Positions 25,151-33,903 of a DNA stretch of 47,414 nt are shown piece by piece. The notes beneath the pieces were generated by a model that searched no databases, was not told the DNA's origin, and saw nothing but the letters and a program-made list of their open reading frames with translations. Location: NCBI GenBank assembly GCA_003151495.1, contig PLXR01000138.1:1-47414 (forward strand). The letters are read 5' to 3'. This stretch comes from Opitutaceae bacterium. Its GTDB lineage: Bacteria > Verrucomicrobiota > Verrucomicrobiia > Opitutales > Opitutaceae. How positions within the stretch are numbered: the stretch's first letter is position 1; each line of letters opens with the position of its first letter. Both the position numbers and the translations under genes were made by a program.

Positions 25151-26286
25151 GATCTGGGTGGTCTAATCTCGCTGCATTGTCGGTCTAGCTCCTGAACAGT
25201 CTGCCGGATATCAAAGTGCCTGGATATCAGAGCACGAGCGTTTTCACTCATCGAGCGAAGGGTTGGGTCGGGCATTCTGGAAAAGCGTCCGATTGAGTCG
25301 GCTATCTTGGCAACAGTCAGCCCGCTCTCGAGGCCCGCGTTTGAAGCGGCCGCGAGCGGGAAGAAGCATGTGTCGGTGATGAGAACGGGTTTCCCGAAGG
25401 CCATTGCCTCCAGAATGGCCGAGCTCTGCCCTTCCCCCCTGGACGGGAGGACGAACACATCGGCGGCCCTCAAGAGCCAATGTTTCTGCTCCTCCGAGAC
25501 GGCCCCAAGCAGCGTCACATTGCCCAGTCCGCGCTCGTCAATCGTGCGTCGCAGGAGCTGCACGGTGCCATCGAAGTCGGGTCCGGCTATCCAAAGCTCG
25601 GCGTCCGCCAATTGCGGCCCCAGTTGCGTCCAAGCGTCGAGGAGAATGTCCAGGCCCTTCATGTATGCGATCCGCGAAACGAACAAAAATATCTTTTTCC
25701 GAGAATCAGCCTTGACCGAAAGGCCAGCCATTGAGCCATCTACCCTTCCGACATCGGAAGGGATAGGGACTCCATTGGGCACTACGATCACCTCAGTGCC
25801 TGGTCTGAATGCTTGGATCTGATCTGACTCCGCCGCTGTCAGCGCGCGCCACGCCGAAAGTGACTGGATGTTTCGGTTCTCAAACAACCAAAGCACAATC
25901 GATTTTTTGATTCGCCCACGCCTCAAATAGGTGGGACCGAGCGAGCCGTGCGGATGGCAGACCAGAACCTTTCCGTATTTTCGGCAGTATTTGCCCGCCA
26001 GGAAATTCATATAGGTATACAATCCGTGAATGTGGACTATCTCTGCTTCCCGGATTGCGCGCTCTAGCCGGGACGCGCTCGCCCATCCGAAATAGAAGCG
26101 ATTGCCGAAAACAGCGCGTAGTTTTAACGAGGATGGCGGGTCTGGGAGGCCGGCGCCGCTCTCGGAATAGGCAAGGGAACTCACAATTCCACAATCAAGC
26201 ATTGCCCGATGCAGCGAGGCGACTCCAGCAAGGCCGCCGCTGCGCTTGATATCCAGCGTTTGAGTGATGTGTAGATGTCTTGGCAT
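25147..26286 (-). CDS. Glycosyltransferase family 4
   Basis: The 379-residue protein has a GT-B fold. The N-terminal half carries IVHIHGLYTYMN and the HPHGSLGP segment. The C-terminal half starts at FLFVSRIAYMKGLDILLDAW and holds the donor-binding motif PSRGEGQSSAILEAMAFGKP with the EX7E glutamates. It retains nucleotide-sugar specificity features of GT4 but not a nameable donor. The start ATG 26286-26284 is supported by the strong AGGAGG site 8 bases upstream. It is the first gene of a two-gene leftward unit with the epimerase. Confidence 0.92.
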   Translation of the reverse strand: MPRHLHITQTLDIKRSGGLAGVASLHRAMLDCGIVSSLAYSESGAGLPDPPSSLKLRAVFGNRFYFGWASASRLERAIREAEIVHIHGLYTYMNFLAGKYCRKYGKVLVCHPHGSLGPTYLRRGRIKKSIVLWLFENRNIQSLSAWRALTAAESDQIQAFRPGTEVIVVPNGVPIPSDVGRVDGSMAGLSVKADSRKKIFLFVSRIAYMKGLDILLDAWTQLGPQLADAELWIAGPDFDGTVQLLRRTIDERGLGNVTLLGAVSEEQKHWLLRAADVFVLPSRGEGQSSAILEAMAFGKPVLITDTCFFPLAAASNAGLESGLTVAKIADSIGRFSRMPDPTLRSMSENARALISRHFDIRQTVQELDRQCSEIRPPRS

Positions 26287-26294
26287 TCGATCAA

Positions 26295-26300
26295 CCTCCT
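26295..26300 (-). promoter_or_regulatory. Strong ribosome binding site of the GT4 gene
   Basis: AGGAGG (read on the minus strand) lies 8 bases before ATG 26286. It confirms that start and shows this unit is translated independently rather than by coupling. Confidence 0.75.
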
Positions 26301-26551
26301 CTGATGTCCTCGAAGCTATGAAGAGGCTGATGATTAATCACTTGAAATTCGCAGGTTGTGGTTTGAATCCGAGTGTCCGACTCATTGAGGGCTTTAGCAC
26401 TGCCGTACGACGAAAGGTTCGGCACTCGTATTTCGAATACTTAGGAGGACGAGCGTTGACGGGAACTCGGGATTGGATTCAGGACCGGCTTTCGTCTCAC
26501 GCCTGGGCTCCGGTGAGTGGGAGATCGACTGAGCGCTCGCGACGGGACGCC

Positions 26552-26564
26552 GCGCCTTCGGCGC
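26552..26564 (-). terminator. Short hairpin just after the Wzz-like gene
   Basis: GCGCC and GGCGC pair around a 3-base loop, a few bases past the TGA of the leftward Wzz-like gene. There is no T-run on the minus strand, so this is at best a weak terminator. Confidence 0.25.
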
Positions 26565-26567
26565 CTG

Positions 26568-28019
26568 TCAACGGACCTTCCTGGCGACGAAGATGCCCAT
26601 GAGGCTCAGTCCGGCCCCCGTGAGGAAGCCGAGCAGGCCCCCGACGGCTGCTGCAACCATGGGAGCCCTGTAAATGCCTTCCGTCCTGGCCTGCATGCTC
26701 AGGACCACGGCATCGGCAAACCTCTGCCTCTCGAAGTCCTCGCTTGTCTTCCGGATGTCGGCGATGAGCTCCGAATACGCGAGCTTGAGCCTGGCGAGAG
26801 ACTTCTCCACGTCGGCTATCGCCGCGGCATTGCTGGCCGCCGGGCCATCGGAAAAGCCCTGTATGATCTTGCGGCGTTCCACAAGCATCGCCTTCTCGGC
26901 CTGGATCTTCTTCACGTTCAATCCGGTGTTAAGCGCCTGCCTCACCAGGAATCCGTAGGCGTCATTTGCAAGCAATGAGTCTATCAGGCCCTGGTCCAGA
27001 ATCGGGGTCTCGGGCCGGTTCTGCACGGCCTGGGATTTGACACCCAGGACGTAGCCCTCGGAACGCTCCTGGGCCTTGGCGAGGAGCCCCTGCACGACCT
27101 TCTCCTCCTCCAGGGCCTTGGCCTCCTGGTCCTCCAGCGTCTGGAGGTAATAGTCCATCTTCACCAGCGCCAGCGCGCGGTTGTTCGATATCCCGTTCTG
27201 GCGGATGAGGCCCAACGTCTCGTTCAGGCGTATCTGCGCGAAGAGGCTGGCCTTGTCGAGCAGGTCTCCGAAGGAAAGGTTGGTGGTCTGCGAGCGAAAC
27301 GACCGCGCGTTGTCCAGCTCGTCCTTGATGTAGCTGATGACCTGTTGTATCTCGGCATTTAGGACCAGCTCGTATTCGAAGTAGTCCGCGCCCTTAAGGG
27401 CATCAAAGGCATTCCCGAAGCCGACGGGAAGCCTCCCATAGGTACGCAGGAACTTCTCCCGGTAGGCGCTGACGATGTCGTCGATCAGCTGGTTCCTCTG
27501 GCGGGCGGTCAGGTTGAACTGCCTCGGCAGCGTGAGCGTGACGAGGAACTCATCGGGCAGGTAGGGGGGCAAGGCCTGCCCATTCGTCCTTAGCCGGTCG
27601 CGCTCCCTGACGACGTTGGGCGGAATGAGCCCCTCTATGGTCAGCGCGCCCCTGATCCGGCTCTGGAATTCCTCGGAGGAATCCAGCTTCTGGCGACTAA
27701 GAGCCTCCGCGATCAGGCCCGGGGCCCTGAGGTCGTCCGATTGGAACTTGGACTTGTCGGGATACTGTCCCTTTTCGATGCCGGTGAAGGAAAAGACCAT
27801 GCGGGCCGAGGTGGAGACCGGCAGGGAACGGCTCAATGCCAGGCTAATCAACGCCCCCGCCGCAAGGCCAAGGAGCGCCAGCCCAAGCGTCTGCGGGATC
27901 CCGCGCAGCAGCCTGCGGAATAGGTCCGCGAAGTCCAGGACATCGTCCTCGCCGTTTTGGGCCTCGGTCGGATGCCCAGCCGTCGCATTGGGGTTTGACT
28001 CGTGTTCGGGGGGAATCAT
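26568..28019 (-). CDS. Wzz-like polysaccharide chain-length determinant / co-polymerase
   Basis: The 483-residue protein has a cytoplasmic N-terminus, a first membrane helix at about 50-70, a long periplasmic part rich in coiled coil, and a second helix near the C-terminus (APMVAAAVGGLLGFLTGAGL) followed by a basic tail. This is the topology of Wzz/PCP proteins that set the length of Wzy-made polymers. There is no Walker motif, so it is not a BY-kinase fusion. I chose ATG 28019-28017; the open frame runs on upstream for 64 codons without family character. It stands alone, leftward, divergent from the flippase gene, consistent with its own promoter. Confidence 0.82.
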   Translation of the reverse strand: MIPPEHESNPNATAGHPTEAQNGEDDVLDFADLFRRLLRGIPQTLGLALLGLAAGALISLALSRSLPVSTSARMVFSFTGIEKGQYPDKSKFQSDDLRAPGLIAEALSRQKLDSSEEFQSRIRGALTIEGLIPPNVVRERDRLRTNGQALPPYLPDEFLVTLTLPRQFNLTARQRNQLIDDIVSAYREKFLRTYGRLPVGFGNAFDALKGADYFEYELVLNAEIQQVISYIKDELDNARSFRSQTTNLSFGDLLDKASLFAQIRLNETLGLIRQNGISNNRALALVKMDYYLQTLEDQEAKALEEEKVVQGLLAKAQERSEGYVLGVKSQAVQNRPETPILDQGLIDSLLANDAYGFLVRQALNTGLNVKKIQAEKAMLVERRKIIQGFSDGPAASNAAAIADVEKSLARLKLAYSELIADIRKTSEDFERQRFADAVVLSMQARTEGIYRAPMVAAAVGGLLGFLTGAGLSLMGIFVARKVR

Positions 28020-28388
28020 GTGCAAGAGATCTTCGTGGTGCCGCAGGTTTTCGGTACGCCGGGCCTTCCTGCCAGCAAGAAGGCGCCGGGGAGTTGATAC
28101 CGCGCATAGTTGAGTGGCAAGTTTTCTTGGGCACGGCCCGCAGCGCCGTGCGCTCGGTCCCAAATTTCCTTGAACCCAACTTCCATGAACCGCCAGTCTC
28201 GCGAATCCCATGCGCCACCTTCCAGCCCGATCGATGCCGAGGGACCCTCAGTCTTGAGCGGGGAGCGCGCAGTGGCCCGCGCTTGGCATTTCTCCGGAGG
28301 GGAACCCGCGCGTCCGTGGTCTGGCCTCGGATGCACGGGGCGGATCCCGCGCGCAGGGGGCGGGGCCTGAACGACAGGAGCTACGCCC
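28020..28388. other. Divergent intergenic region between Wzz-like and Wzx-like genes
   Basis: These 369 bases hold no gene I can support. They should contain promoters in both directions. A minus-strand TTGCCA and TATCAA separated by 15 bases near 28100 are the only promoter-like pair I noticed, with poor spacing. Reading frames here are short and without family character. Confidence 0.4.
28376..28380 (+). promoter_or_regulatory. Ribosome binding site pointing to an ATT start
   Basis: AGGAG lies 8 bases before the ATT at 28389-28391 and 86 bases before the first conventional start (GTG 28467). It is the only Shine-Dalgarno-like site upstream of the flippase frame, which is closed by TGA 28368-28370. 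Confidence 0.6.
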
Positions 28389-29666
28389 ATTAAAGCCCGT
28401 TGGATATTCTTCTCGCTGGCGGCCCGGGCCGCGACCTTCGTCGGCCAGGTCCAGTGCATCCGCGCGGTGATCGCGGATTTCGGCACAAGCCAATACGCGT
28501 ACTATGCCAGCCTGTCGGGCCTGCTCGCGTGGTACTTCCTCTTGGATTTTGGGATTGGATACGTCTACGCGCAGCGGATCGTCCAATGCGGCGGGGACCG
28601 GGTCCAGATCGAGCGCACGCAGCGGCTCTTTGACACGTTGCTCCTGCGGGTGGGGCTGGCCGGCCTGGGCGCCGCCCTGGGGTTCGGCTTCTTCGTCTAT
28701 CACCTGTGGAAGCCGTGGCACGGCCTTACCAACGCGAACCTGGCGCTGGGCCTCGTCATCACGAGCTTCTTTGGATGCTCCATGGGGCTGCTCAACGCCC
28801 GGACGCGGATGGTCATATGCCTCGGGCATGTCCTGCGGCTCCAAGTGGTGCTCGCCGTTTCGTGGATCGTGGTCGCGATCGTGCTCAGCTTCGGGGCGCG
28901 TGTCTTCGGAAGCAACTGGACCATAATTGGCGCCGTCCTGACGGCCATGGCCGGCCAGACACTGGCCATGCTGTGCGCCACCGGCCTCTGGCGCACCGAC
29001 GCCTCGGTTGGCTTCGAGGGGACGCGAGAATGGCTCGCAAAGAACGCGAAGGACATCCGCAACAGCCTCGGTTTCGCCTTCTTCACCGTGTGCTACGTCC
29101 AGATCGACGGCATCCTGATACCCGAGTTCTGCCCGAGCGACCAGATCGCGAAGTACAGCCTGATGATGAAGCTCGGTCTGGGTTGGCACGTCTGCTACAT
29201 GCAGCTGCTCCAGTACATCCAGGGGGGCATAGCCGCGAAGAGCACAGCCGGGGTGCGCCATGTCACCCTCGGCGAGGCCTCCCGGGTGATCGCCTCCGGC
29301 ATCGGCGCCAGCGCGGCGGTGACGTTCGGCCTTGGATTGCTCTGGACGCAAATGGCCCTCTTCCTGAGGGTCAGCGGGGTGATAGCCTATGGAATCACCG
29401 ACGCGGCGGCCCTGCTCCTCTACCTCAGCTCACGATGCGCCCTAGACTACCTGCTCGTGCTCCATCAGACGATCGCGGACCTGGGGGCCATCCGGAAGGT
29501 CGCCATGGTGCAGGCGCTCATCACCGGACCCATCATCGCGGTGTGCGCCCGCGGCGGGGCCTCCACCGCCATCGGGGGATTCGGAATGGCGATCTGGGCG
29601 CTGGGCGTCATCCCCTTGTTTGTCCTGGCAAGGCGGTGCGGCGCGCTGCGCAACTCGGCCAAGTGA
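28389..29666 (+). CDS. Wzx-like polysaccharide flippase, apparent ATT start
   Basis: From ATT 28389 the protein is 425 residues with about twelve membrane helices and no large soluble domain, like O-antigen flippases of the MOP superfamily that move lipid-linked repeat units across the inner membrane. Starting at GTG 28467 would remove 26 residues, including the first helix (KARWIFFSLAARAATFVGQV), and leave the protein beginning mid-structure at IADFGTSQYAYYASL. The AGGAG site at the right distance from ATT supports the longer form. Rare ATT starts are known (infC); a mutated ATG is the alternative. It is near the Wzy- and Wzz-like genes. Family assignment is by topology and context rather than strong motifs. 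Confidence 0.72.
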   Translation: MKARWIFFSLAARAATFVGQVQCIRAVIADFGTSQYAYYASLSGLLAWYFLLDFGIGYVYAQRIVQCGGDRVQIERTQRLFDTLLLRVGLAGLGAALGFGFFVYHLWKPWHGLTNANLALGLVITSFFGCSMGLLNARTRMVICLGHVLRLQVVLAVSWIVVAIVLSFGARVFGSNWTIIGAVLTAMAGQTLAMLCATGLWRTDASVGFEGTREWLAKNAKDIRNSLGFAFFTVCYVQIDGILIPEFCPSDQIAKYSLMMKLGLGWHVCYMQLLQYIQGGIAAKSTAGVRHVTLGEASRVIASGIGASAAVTFGLGLLWTQMALFLRVSGVIAYGITDAAALLLYLSSRCALDYLLVLHQTIADLGAIRKVAMVQALITGPIIAVCARGGASTAIGGFGMAIWALGVIPLFVLARRCGALRNSAK

Positions 29667-29689
29667 AGAGGGCGCCCCGGACCGCGCCG

Positions 29690-29806
29690 ATGCCCGCACC
29701 CGTGACCACAGTCCACAACTCCTGGGACCCGGGCTGGACGCCTGGGGTCGTCCAAAACGAAACGGGTGCGGGAACGCCCCTGGGTCTGCCTGAATCGGCC
29801 CCATGA
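29690..29806 (+). CDS. Possible 38-residue peptide or remnant overlapping the Wzy-like start
   Basis: An ATG at 29690 opens 38 codons ending in TGA 29804-29806, which overlaps the next gene's ATG as ATGA, the coupling used throughout this locus. The peptide is Pro/Gly/Thr-rich with no helix, signal or known motif. It could be a real leader-like ORF, the tail of a decayed gene, or chance. Confidence 0.2.
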   Translation: MPAPVTTVHNSWDPGWTPGVVQNETGAGTPLGLPESAP

Positions 29807-31209
29807 GCGTCGAGGTGGCGTACATCCTTGAGGCCCTGGGAATCGGCGTCGTGGCGCTCGCCTTCGGCTTGGCCTGGTGGTGGGGACTGCACCGGAAATG
29901 GAAGCGGGACTACGGACCGATCGCGGCGTATGTGGCCCTGACGATCTTCCTGTACCTCATCGGGAGCGCGATCGCGTGGTGCGCGAGCCTCCTGCCGCCG
30001 ATCAACGACCCCAGGTACACGACCTATCTCGGGATCGGGGGAGGAGGGTACGCAAGGAACTACGCGCTCTATCCCAGGGCGATGCTGTGGTGGTGCGCGA
30101 TGGCGCTACTCGTGTTCCTGTCGATGGAATGCGCGCTCGTCTGGAGGGTGGGCCGCAGGGCCGGGTCCGCGGCCCTCTCGGCGGAGATGTTCAAGGTGCC
30201 GCGCAAGATGGTCGTCGACCTCTGGTCGGTGCTGCTGCTGGCCGCCGCGATCGCCGCCTTCGTCACGTACTACGGAACGGTGGGCTGGGACTGCCTCATC
30301 TTGTCGGAGGGCGGGCGGTTCGAGCTGAACGGCATGGTGGTCGAGTCGACCCAGAGTGTCAGGTGGTTCCTTCCGACCTTTCTCACGACGGGGTGCCTCG
30401 CGGCGCTGCTGCTGTGCATGCGGGGCAACCCGGTGACACTGCTATTCGCCTGGATCCTGAGCGCCGTGCCCTTCCTTACCTATGCGTCGCGGGGCCTGTC
30501 CGTGCTGGCGCTTGCCGCCGGGGTGGCGGTGCTGTACCGGTTCCGGAGATACCGGCGCCTGGCCGTGCTTCCGGTTGTCGTGGGCATCGCCGTCTGCGCG
30601 TGGCTCCCCCTTCGGCTGCGCGAGGAGCCCAACACGGGGCTCAAGGTCCTCGCCGACGTCGTGACCGGGCAGACGCGCGGATCCTTCAAATCCAACGGCT
30701 GGAACGACGTCGCGATCCTGATGCTGCAGAACACCGGGCAGGGATTTGGCGTGTTCTGCGAGGTCGTCTCCCGGACGGAGGTCTCGGGCCGGGACTCCGT
30801 CGCCCTCGCGCCCGGCTACATACGGACCTCGTTCAGCCCCCTGCCGAGCGCGTTGGACGGCTTCGCGGTCAACTACCTGAACAAGGACCCCCGGGTTAAC
30901 CCCTACACGCCCTATTCGGCGTTCGCGGAGCTGCTCGTCTTCTCGCCTTGGGCGTTCTTTGCGATACCCATACTGGCGGCGATCGTGACGACCGGGTTCC
31001 TGGCGCAGCCGCGCGTGCCCGGGAAGGTCTGGATCGTGTGCAGCCTGATCGTGGGCCTCCTGGTGATCAACGGATTCGTCCAGGCCTCGCAGTACGCCAT
31101 CCGGACCGCGGACAGGTACATCTACGCGGCCTGGGTGATCGGGGCGGCCGGGATCGTGTTCGGGGGTGTGCACCGGGTCGCGCGCGGAAACCTCGGGAAG
31201 GTGGATTGA
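29803..31209 (+). CDS. Wzy-like oligosaccharide polymerase
   Basis: The 468-residue protein has about ten membrane helices. A long extracytoplasmic loop at about 320-370 precedes the last helices and contains RTSFSPLPSALDGFAVNYLNK. This layout, and its position between flippase and acyltransferase genes, is typical of Wzy polymerases, which are poorly conserved in sequence. No Shine-Dalgarno is visible before ATG 29803. It would polymerise flipped repeat units in the periplasm, with the length set by the Wzz-like protein. The family call rests on topology and context. Confidence 0.7.
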   Translation: MSVEVAYILEALGIGVVALAFGLAWWWGLHRKWKRDYGPIAAYVALTIFLYLIGSAIAWCASLLPPINDPRYTTYLGIGGGGYARNYALYPRAMLWWCAMALLVFLSMECALVWRVGRRAGSAALSAEMFKVPRKMVVDLWSVLLLAAAIAAFVTYYGTVGWDCLILSEGGRFELNGMVVESTQSVRWFLPTFLTTGCLAALLLCMRGNPVTLLFAWILSAVPFLTYASRGLSVLALAAGVAVLYRFRRYRRLAVLPVVVGIAVCAWLPLRLREEPNTGLKVLADVVTGQTRGSFKSNGWNDVAILMLQNTGQGFGVFCEVVSRTEVSGRDSVALAPGYIRTSFSPLPSALDGFAVNYLNKDPRVNPYTPYSAFAELLVFSPWAFFAIPILAAIVTTGFLAQPRVPGKVWIVCSLIVGLLVINGFVQASQYAIRTADRYIYAAWVIGAAGIVFGGVHRVARGNLGKVD

Positions 31210-31310
31210 GACAGGGCCCGCGCCGGAATTTTGTTGTTTGCGTATACCCGGGCTGCGGGGTTGCTTTGCTTCCGGGCATCACGCCTTTGCCACAAAGATC
31301 CGAATAACGA

Positions 31311-31976
31311 ATGTTCCGGAAATGCCTCCTCGCAATTGCGGCGATCTCCCCGTGGGTGATTCGCAAAATTCTGCTTCGCACCCTCTGCGGCGCGAGATTT
31401 GGCGAGGGGGCCCATGTCGGGTTCTCCTACATCGACACGCAGCTGCTTGAGCTGGGACCGGGCGCCTGGATCGGCTCCCTGAACGTGGTGCGGCATGTCC
31501 GCGAGGTGAGGCTGGAGAGCGGGGCGGTCCTCGGCAATCTGAACTCGGTTTCGGGAATGTCAGTCCTGACCGGCACGGACGACAACGGGAGGTACAAGTC
31601 GGCGACACTCGTGATCCGCAGCGGCGGCGTTGTCACGAATCGCCATTACATGGATGTGCACGCGGATATCGAGGTCGGCCAGATGGCGATCGTGGCGGGA
31701 GTGCGCTCCACCTTCTTCACCCATTCGATCGACCTTGCCGCTAACCGCCAAGTGATCGCGCCCATCTCCGTGGGCGACCGTTCGTTCGTGGGAACGAACT
31801 CGGTCCTCCTTCCGGGGGCCCATGTCCCCGAGAGATGCGCCGTCGCGGCGGGTTCCGTGGTCACCGGGAGGCTCGAGGAGCCGGGCTGCCTCTACGGGGG
31901 GGTCCCGGCCAGGCGGATCAAGGCGTTCCCAGAGGGCGCCGCATTCTTCAACCGAGTCGATGCCGAGGTCAAATAG
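31311..31976 (+). CDS. Hexapeptide-repeat (left-handed beta-helix) acyltransferase
   Basis: The 221-residue protein shows the repeating I/V/L-G-x4 pattern of LbH acyltransferases. Residues 38-200 include IGSLNVVRHV, AVLGNLNSVSG, SVGDRSFVGTNSVLLPGAHV and the closing YGGVPARRIK typical of the WbbJ/CysE-type O-acetyltransferases. The candidate catalytic His lies in FFTHSID. The N-terminal 25 residues form a hydrophobic amphipathic stretch. It would acetylate a sugar of the polymer. It sits 101 bases after the Wzy-like gene and is followed by a glycosyltransferase remnant. Confidence 0.85.
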   Translation: MFRKCLLAIAAISPWVIRKILLRTLCGARFGEGAHVGFSYIDTQLLELGPGAWIGSLNVVRHVREVRLESGAVLGNLNSVSGMSVLTGTDDNGRYKSATLVIRSGGVVTNRHYMDVHADIEVGQMAIVAGVRSTFFTHSIDLAANRQVIAPISVGDRSFVGTNSVLLPGAHVPERCAVAAGSVVTGRLEEPGCLYGGVPARRIKAFPEGAAFFNRVDAEVK

Positions 31977-32136
31977 CCGGCATCTCCGCGAGTATGCGGC
32001 CGAAAATAGCGGCGAGCGGGGAAGGGCGCTCGTACGCAGCCGCTACCGCTCCGAGGTGGCGAAGAATCTCCTGGTGGACACCTACAGGGAGCTCATTGGG
32101 GGAGCCCCGACGAGCCGGGAGCGGGTACCCGCATGA
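31977..32136 (+). pseudogene. C-terminal remnant of a family 4 glycosyltransferase
   Basis: In the frame ending at TGA 32134-32136 the sequence reads like the last 50 residues of a GT4 enzyme: LREYAAENSGERGRALVRSR, then RYRSEVAKNLLVDTYRELIG. This is the usual ExGRxLVxxRYSxExVAxxLLxLYREL tail. No glycosyltransferase body precedes it; the preceding gene is an acyltransferase in another frame. The stop still overlaps the next ATG (ATGA), as if the original gene had been translationally coupled to the epimerase before a deletion removed its first 300 or so codons. Confidence 0.65.
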
Positions 32137-33104
32137 GGGTACTGGTCACAGGCGGCAGCGGGTTCATCGGAAGGTACCTGGTCGGGCGCCTTTCAGGGGA
32201 GGGCATTGAGGTCGCCAACCTCGACATCCAGGAGCCGCAGGCGCCCGATCAGCGGAGGCAATGGACGCCGGGCTCCATTCTGGACCGTGCGGCGCTCCTT
32301 GGGATCTTCGCCGGGTTCAAGCCCACCCATGTCGTCAACCTGGCGGCGGAGATCAACATGGACGGGAAGTCCGTCGCGGACTACCCGACCAACACGCGGG
32401 GCGTCGCGAACCTGATGGAGGCGGTGGCGCTGAGCCCGGCCACCGAGCGCGTCATCGTGGCCTCGAGCCAGCATGTGCGCAGGCCGGGCAGCCCACCCCC
32501 GGCAAACGACCGGGACTTCGCGCCCTACCTGCACTACGGCGAGAGCAAGGTGATGGCCGAGGAAACCACCCGCTCCGCGAACTTGGGCTGCACCTGGTGC
32601 ATCATCCGCCCGACCAACGTCTGGGGCCTGCACAACGCGGCGCTTGAGGACGGGGTGTGGAGGCTCATCTACAAGGGGCTGTACTTCCATCCGTCGAACG
32701 ACCCCGTCGTCAGGGGCTACGGCTACGTGAAGAACGTCGCCTGGCAGATTGAGCAGCTCCTGCGCGCGGATCCCGGCGCGATCGAGGGCCGGGTCTTCTA
32801 CGTGGGCGACGACAATTCCAGGCAACTCGACTGGGTGAACGGATTCGCGAGGGAGCTCACGGGGCGCGACGTGAGGACCCTGCCCCTGGCCCTCATACGC
32901 GCGCTGTCCCTCTGCGGCGACGTCCTCGGCGCGTGCGGCGTCCGCTTTCCGATATATGCCTCGAGGCTGAGCAACATGACCACGAGCAATCCCGTGCCGA
33001 TGGAGCCCATCCTCAAGCTCCTGGGTCCTCCGCCGTATTCGATCGCCGACGGGATCCGGGAGACCGCTGCGGGGCTCAGGGAGACCTACCGGGCAAAGGG
33101 TTGA
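32133..33104 (+). CDS. NAD-dependent nucleotide-sugar epimerase/dehydratase (extended SDR)
   Basis: The 323-residue protein has the NAD loop TGGSGFIGRY at 6-15, catalytic Tyr135/Lys139 in YGESK, and a Ser pair at 111-112 (ASSQH). The C-terminal half carries a conserved-looking NVWGLHN and GYGYVKNVA. It probably modifies a sugar nucleotide for the polymer. ATG 32133 overlaps the stop of the upstream glycosyltransferase remnant. It converges with a leftward SDR gene, with 25 bases between. Confidence 0.87.
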   Translation: MRVLVTGGSGFIGRYLVGRLSGEGIEVANLDIQEPQAPDQRRQWTPGSILDRAALLGIFAGFKPTHVVNLAAEINMDGKSVADYPTNTRGVANLMEAVALSPATERVIVASSQHVRRPGSPPPANDRDFAPYLHYGESKVMAEETTRSANLGCTWCIIRPTNVWGLHNAALEDGVWRLIYKGLYFHPSNDPVVRGYGYVKNVAWQIEQLLRADPGAIEGRVFYVGDDNSRQLDWVNGFARELTGRDVRTLPLALIRALSLCGDVLGACGVRFPIYASRLSNMTTSNPVPMEPILKLLGPPPYSIADGIRETAAGLRETYRAKG

Positions 33105-33129
33105 TCGCCGCGCGCCGGTGCGGTGTGAC

Positions 33130-33852
33130 TTACCGTCGGCCCGCGCGAACTCCCCGCAGCGTTCTCTGGAGGTGGGCCACGGCGCGGAACACCAGGGGCT
33201 GGAGATAGAACAGGCCGACGAACAGCCTTCCCTCGAGCCCGAACAGGAGGACCTTCCGGTCCCCCGCATATGCCCTTGAGACCGCCCCGGCGAGCTTCCG
33301 CGCCTTGTCCGAGCCCTTCTCCGTGTCGATCACGGTGCCGACGCGCACGACGAGCAGGCGGAAGCCGGCGCGGCTCTCCCTGACCCTCTGGAGGTAGAGT
33401 TCCGACAGGCGCTTCAGCGAGGAGTAGGCGGAGCGGCCCGGACTCTGCACCACGGCCAGCACGGACGAGACGAGGATGACGGCCGGCGCGGCGCGCTGCG
33501 CCGCGAGCAGGTGCTCCAACAGCTCGACCTTTGAAAGGAAGTCGGCCGCGACCAGCCCGGGTAGCCGCGAGGGCTCGATCTCCGTGTCCCTCATCCCTGA
33601 CGCGGCGGAGGCCGCGTCGATCAGCAGGTCGATCTGCAGTCCCCCGACGGCCTCGATGACCGGACGCGCCCCTGAGGAGAGGTCCGCCGACACCCGGGCC
33701 GCATCCACGGCGCCCGCCCTGCGGCAGGCATCCTCGGCCGCGGCCAGCCTCCCGGGGTCCCTTCCCGCGAGGACCAGGGAGTTGCCGGGTGCAAATGCCT
33801 CCGCCAGGGCCTTTCCGACGACGGAGGAGGCGCCAAGGACAAGGACTCTCAT
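33130..33852 (-). CDS. Short-chain dehydrogenase/reductase
   Basis: The 240-residue classical SDR has GASSVVGKAL at 7-16 (cofactor loop), Ser129/Ser130, and catalytic Tyr143/Lys147 in YSSLK. The C-terminal part is hydrophobic and basic (LFVGLFYLQPLVFRAVAHL), suggesting membrane association as in polyprenyl-phosphate-sugar reductases (DprE2 type). That comparison is inference, and no DprE1 partner is present. It lies 51 bases downstream of the initiating sugar transferase on the same strand and probably forms a unit with it. Confidence 0.85.
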   Translation of the reverse strand: MRVLVLGASSVVGKALAEAFAPGNSLVLAGRDPGRLAAAEDACRRAGAVDAARVSADLSSGARPVIEAVGGLQIDLLIDAASAASGMRDTEIEPSRLPGLVAADFLSKVELLEHLLAAQRAAPAVILVSSVLAVVQSPGRSAYSSLKRLSELYLQRVRESRAGFRLLVVRVGTVIDTEKGSDKARKLAGAVSRAYAGDRKVLLFGLEGRLFVGLFYLQPLVFRAVAHLQRTLRGVRAGRR

Positions 33853-33903
33853 GCCAGTCCGGGGTAGTGGCGGGTGACCAGGGGCACGGGTGGCGCCGGG
33901 GCC

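Noticed and set aside
28020..28211. 64-codon extension of the Wzz-like protein
   Set aside because: The added residues have no helix and no family match, and the Wzz topology is complete from ATG 28019.
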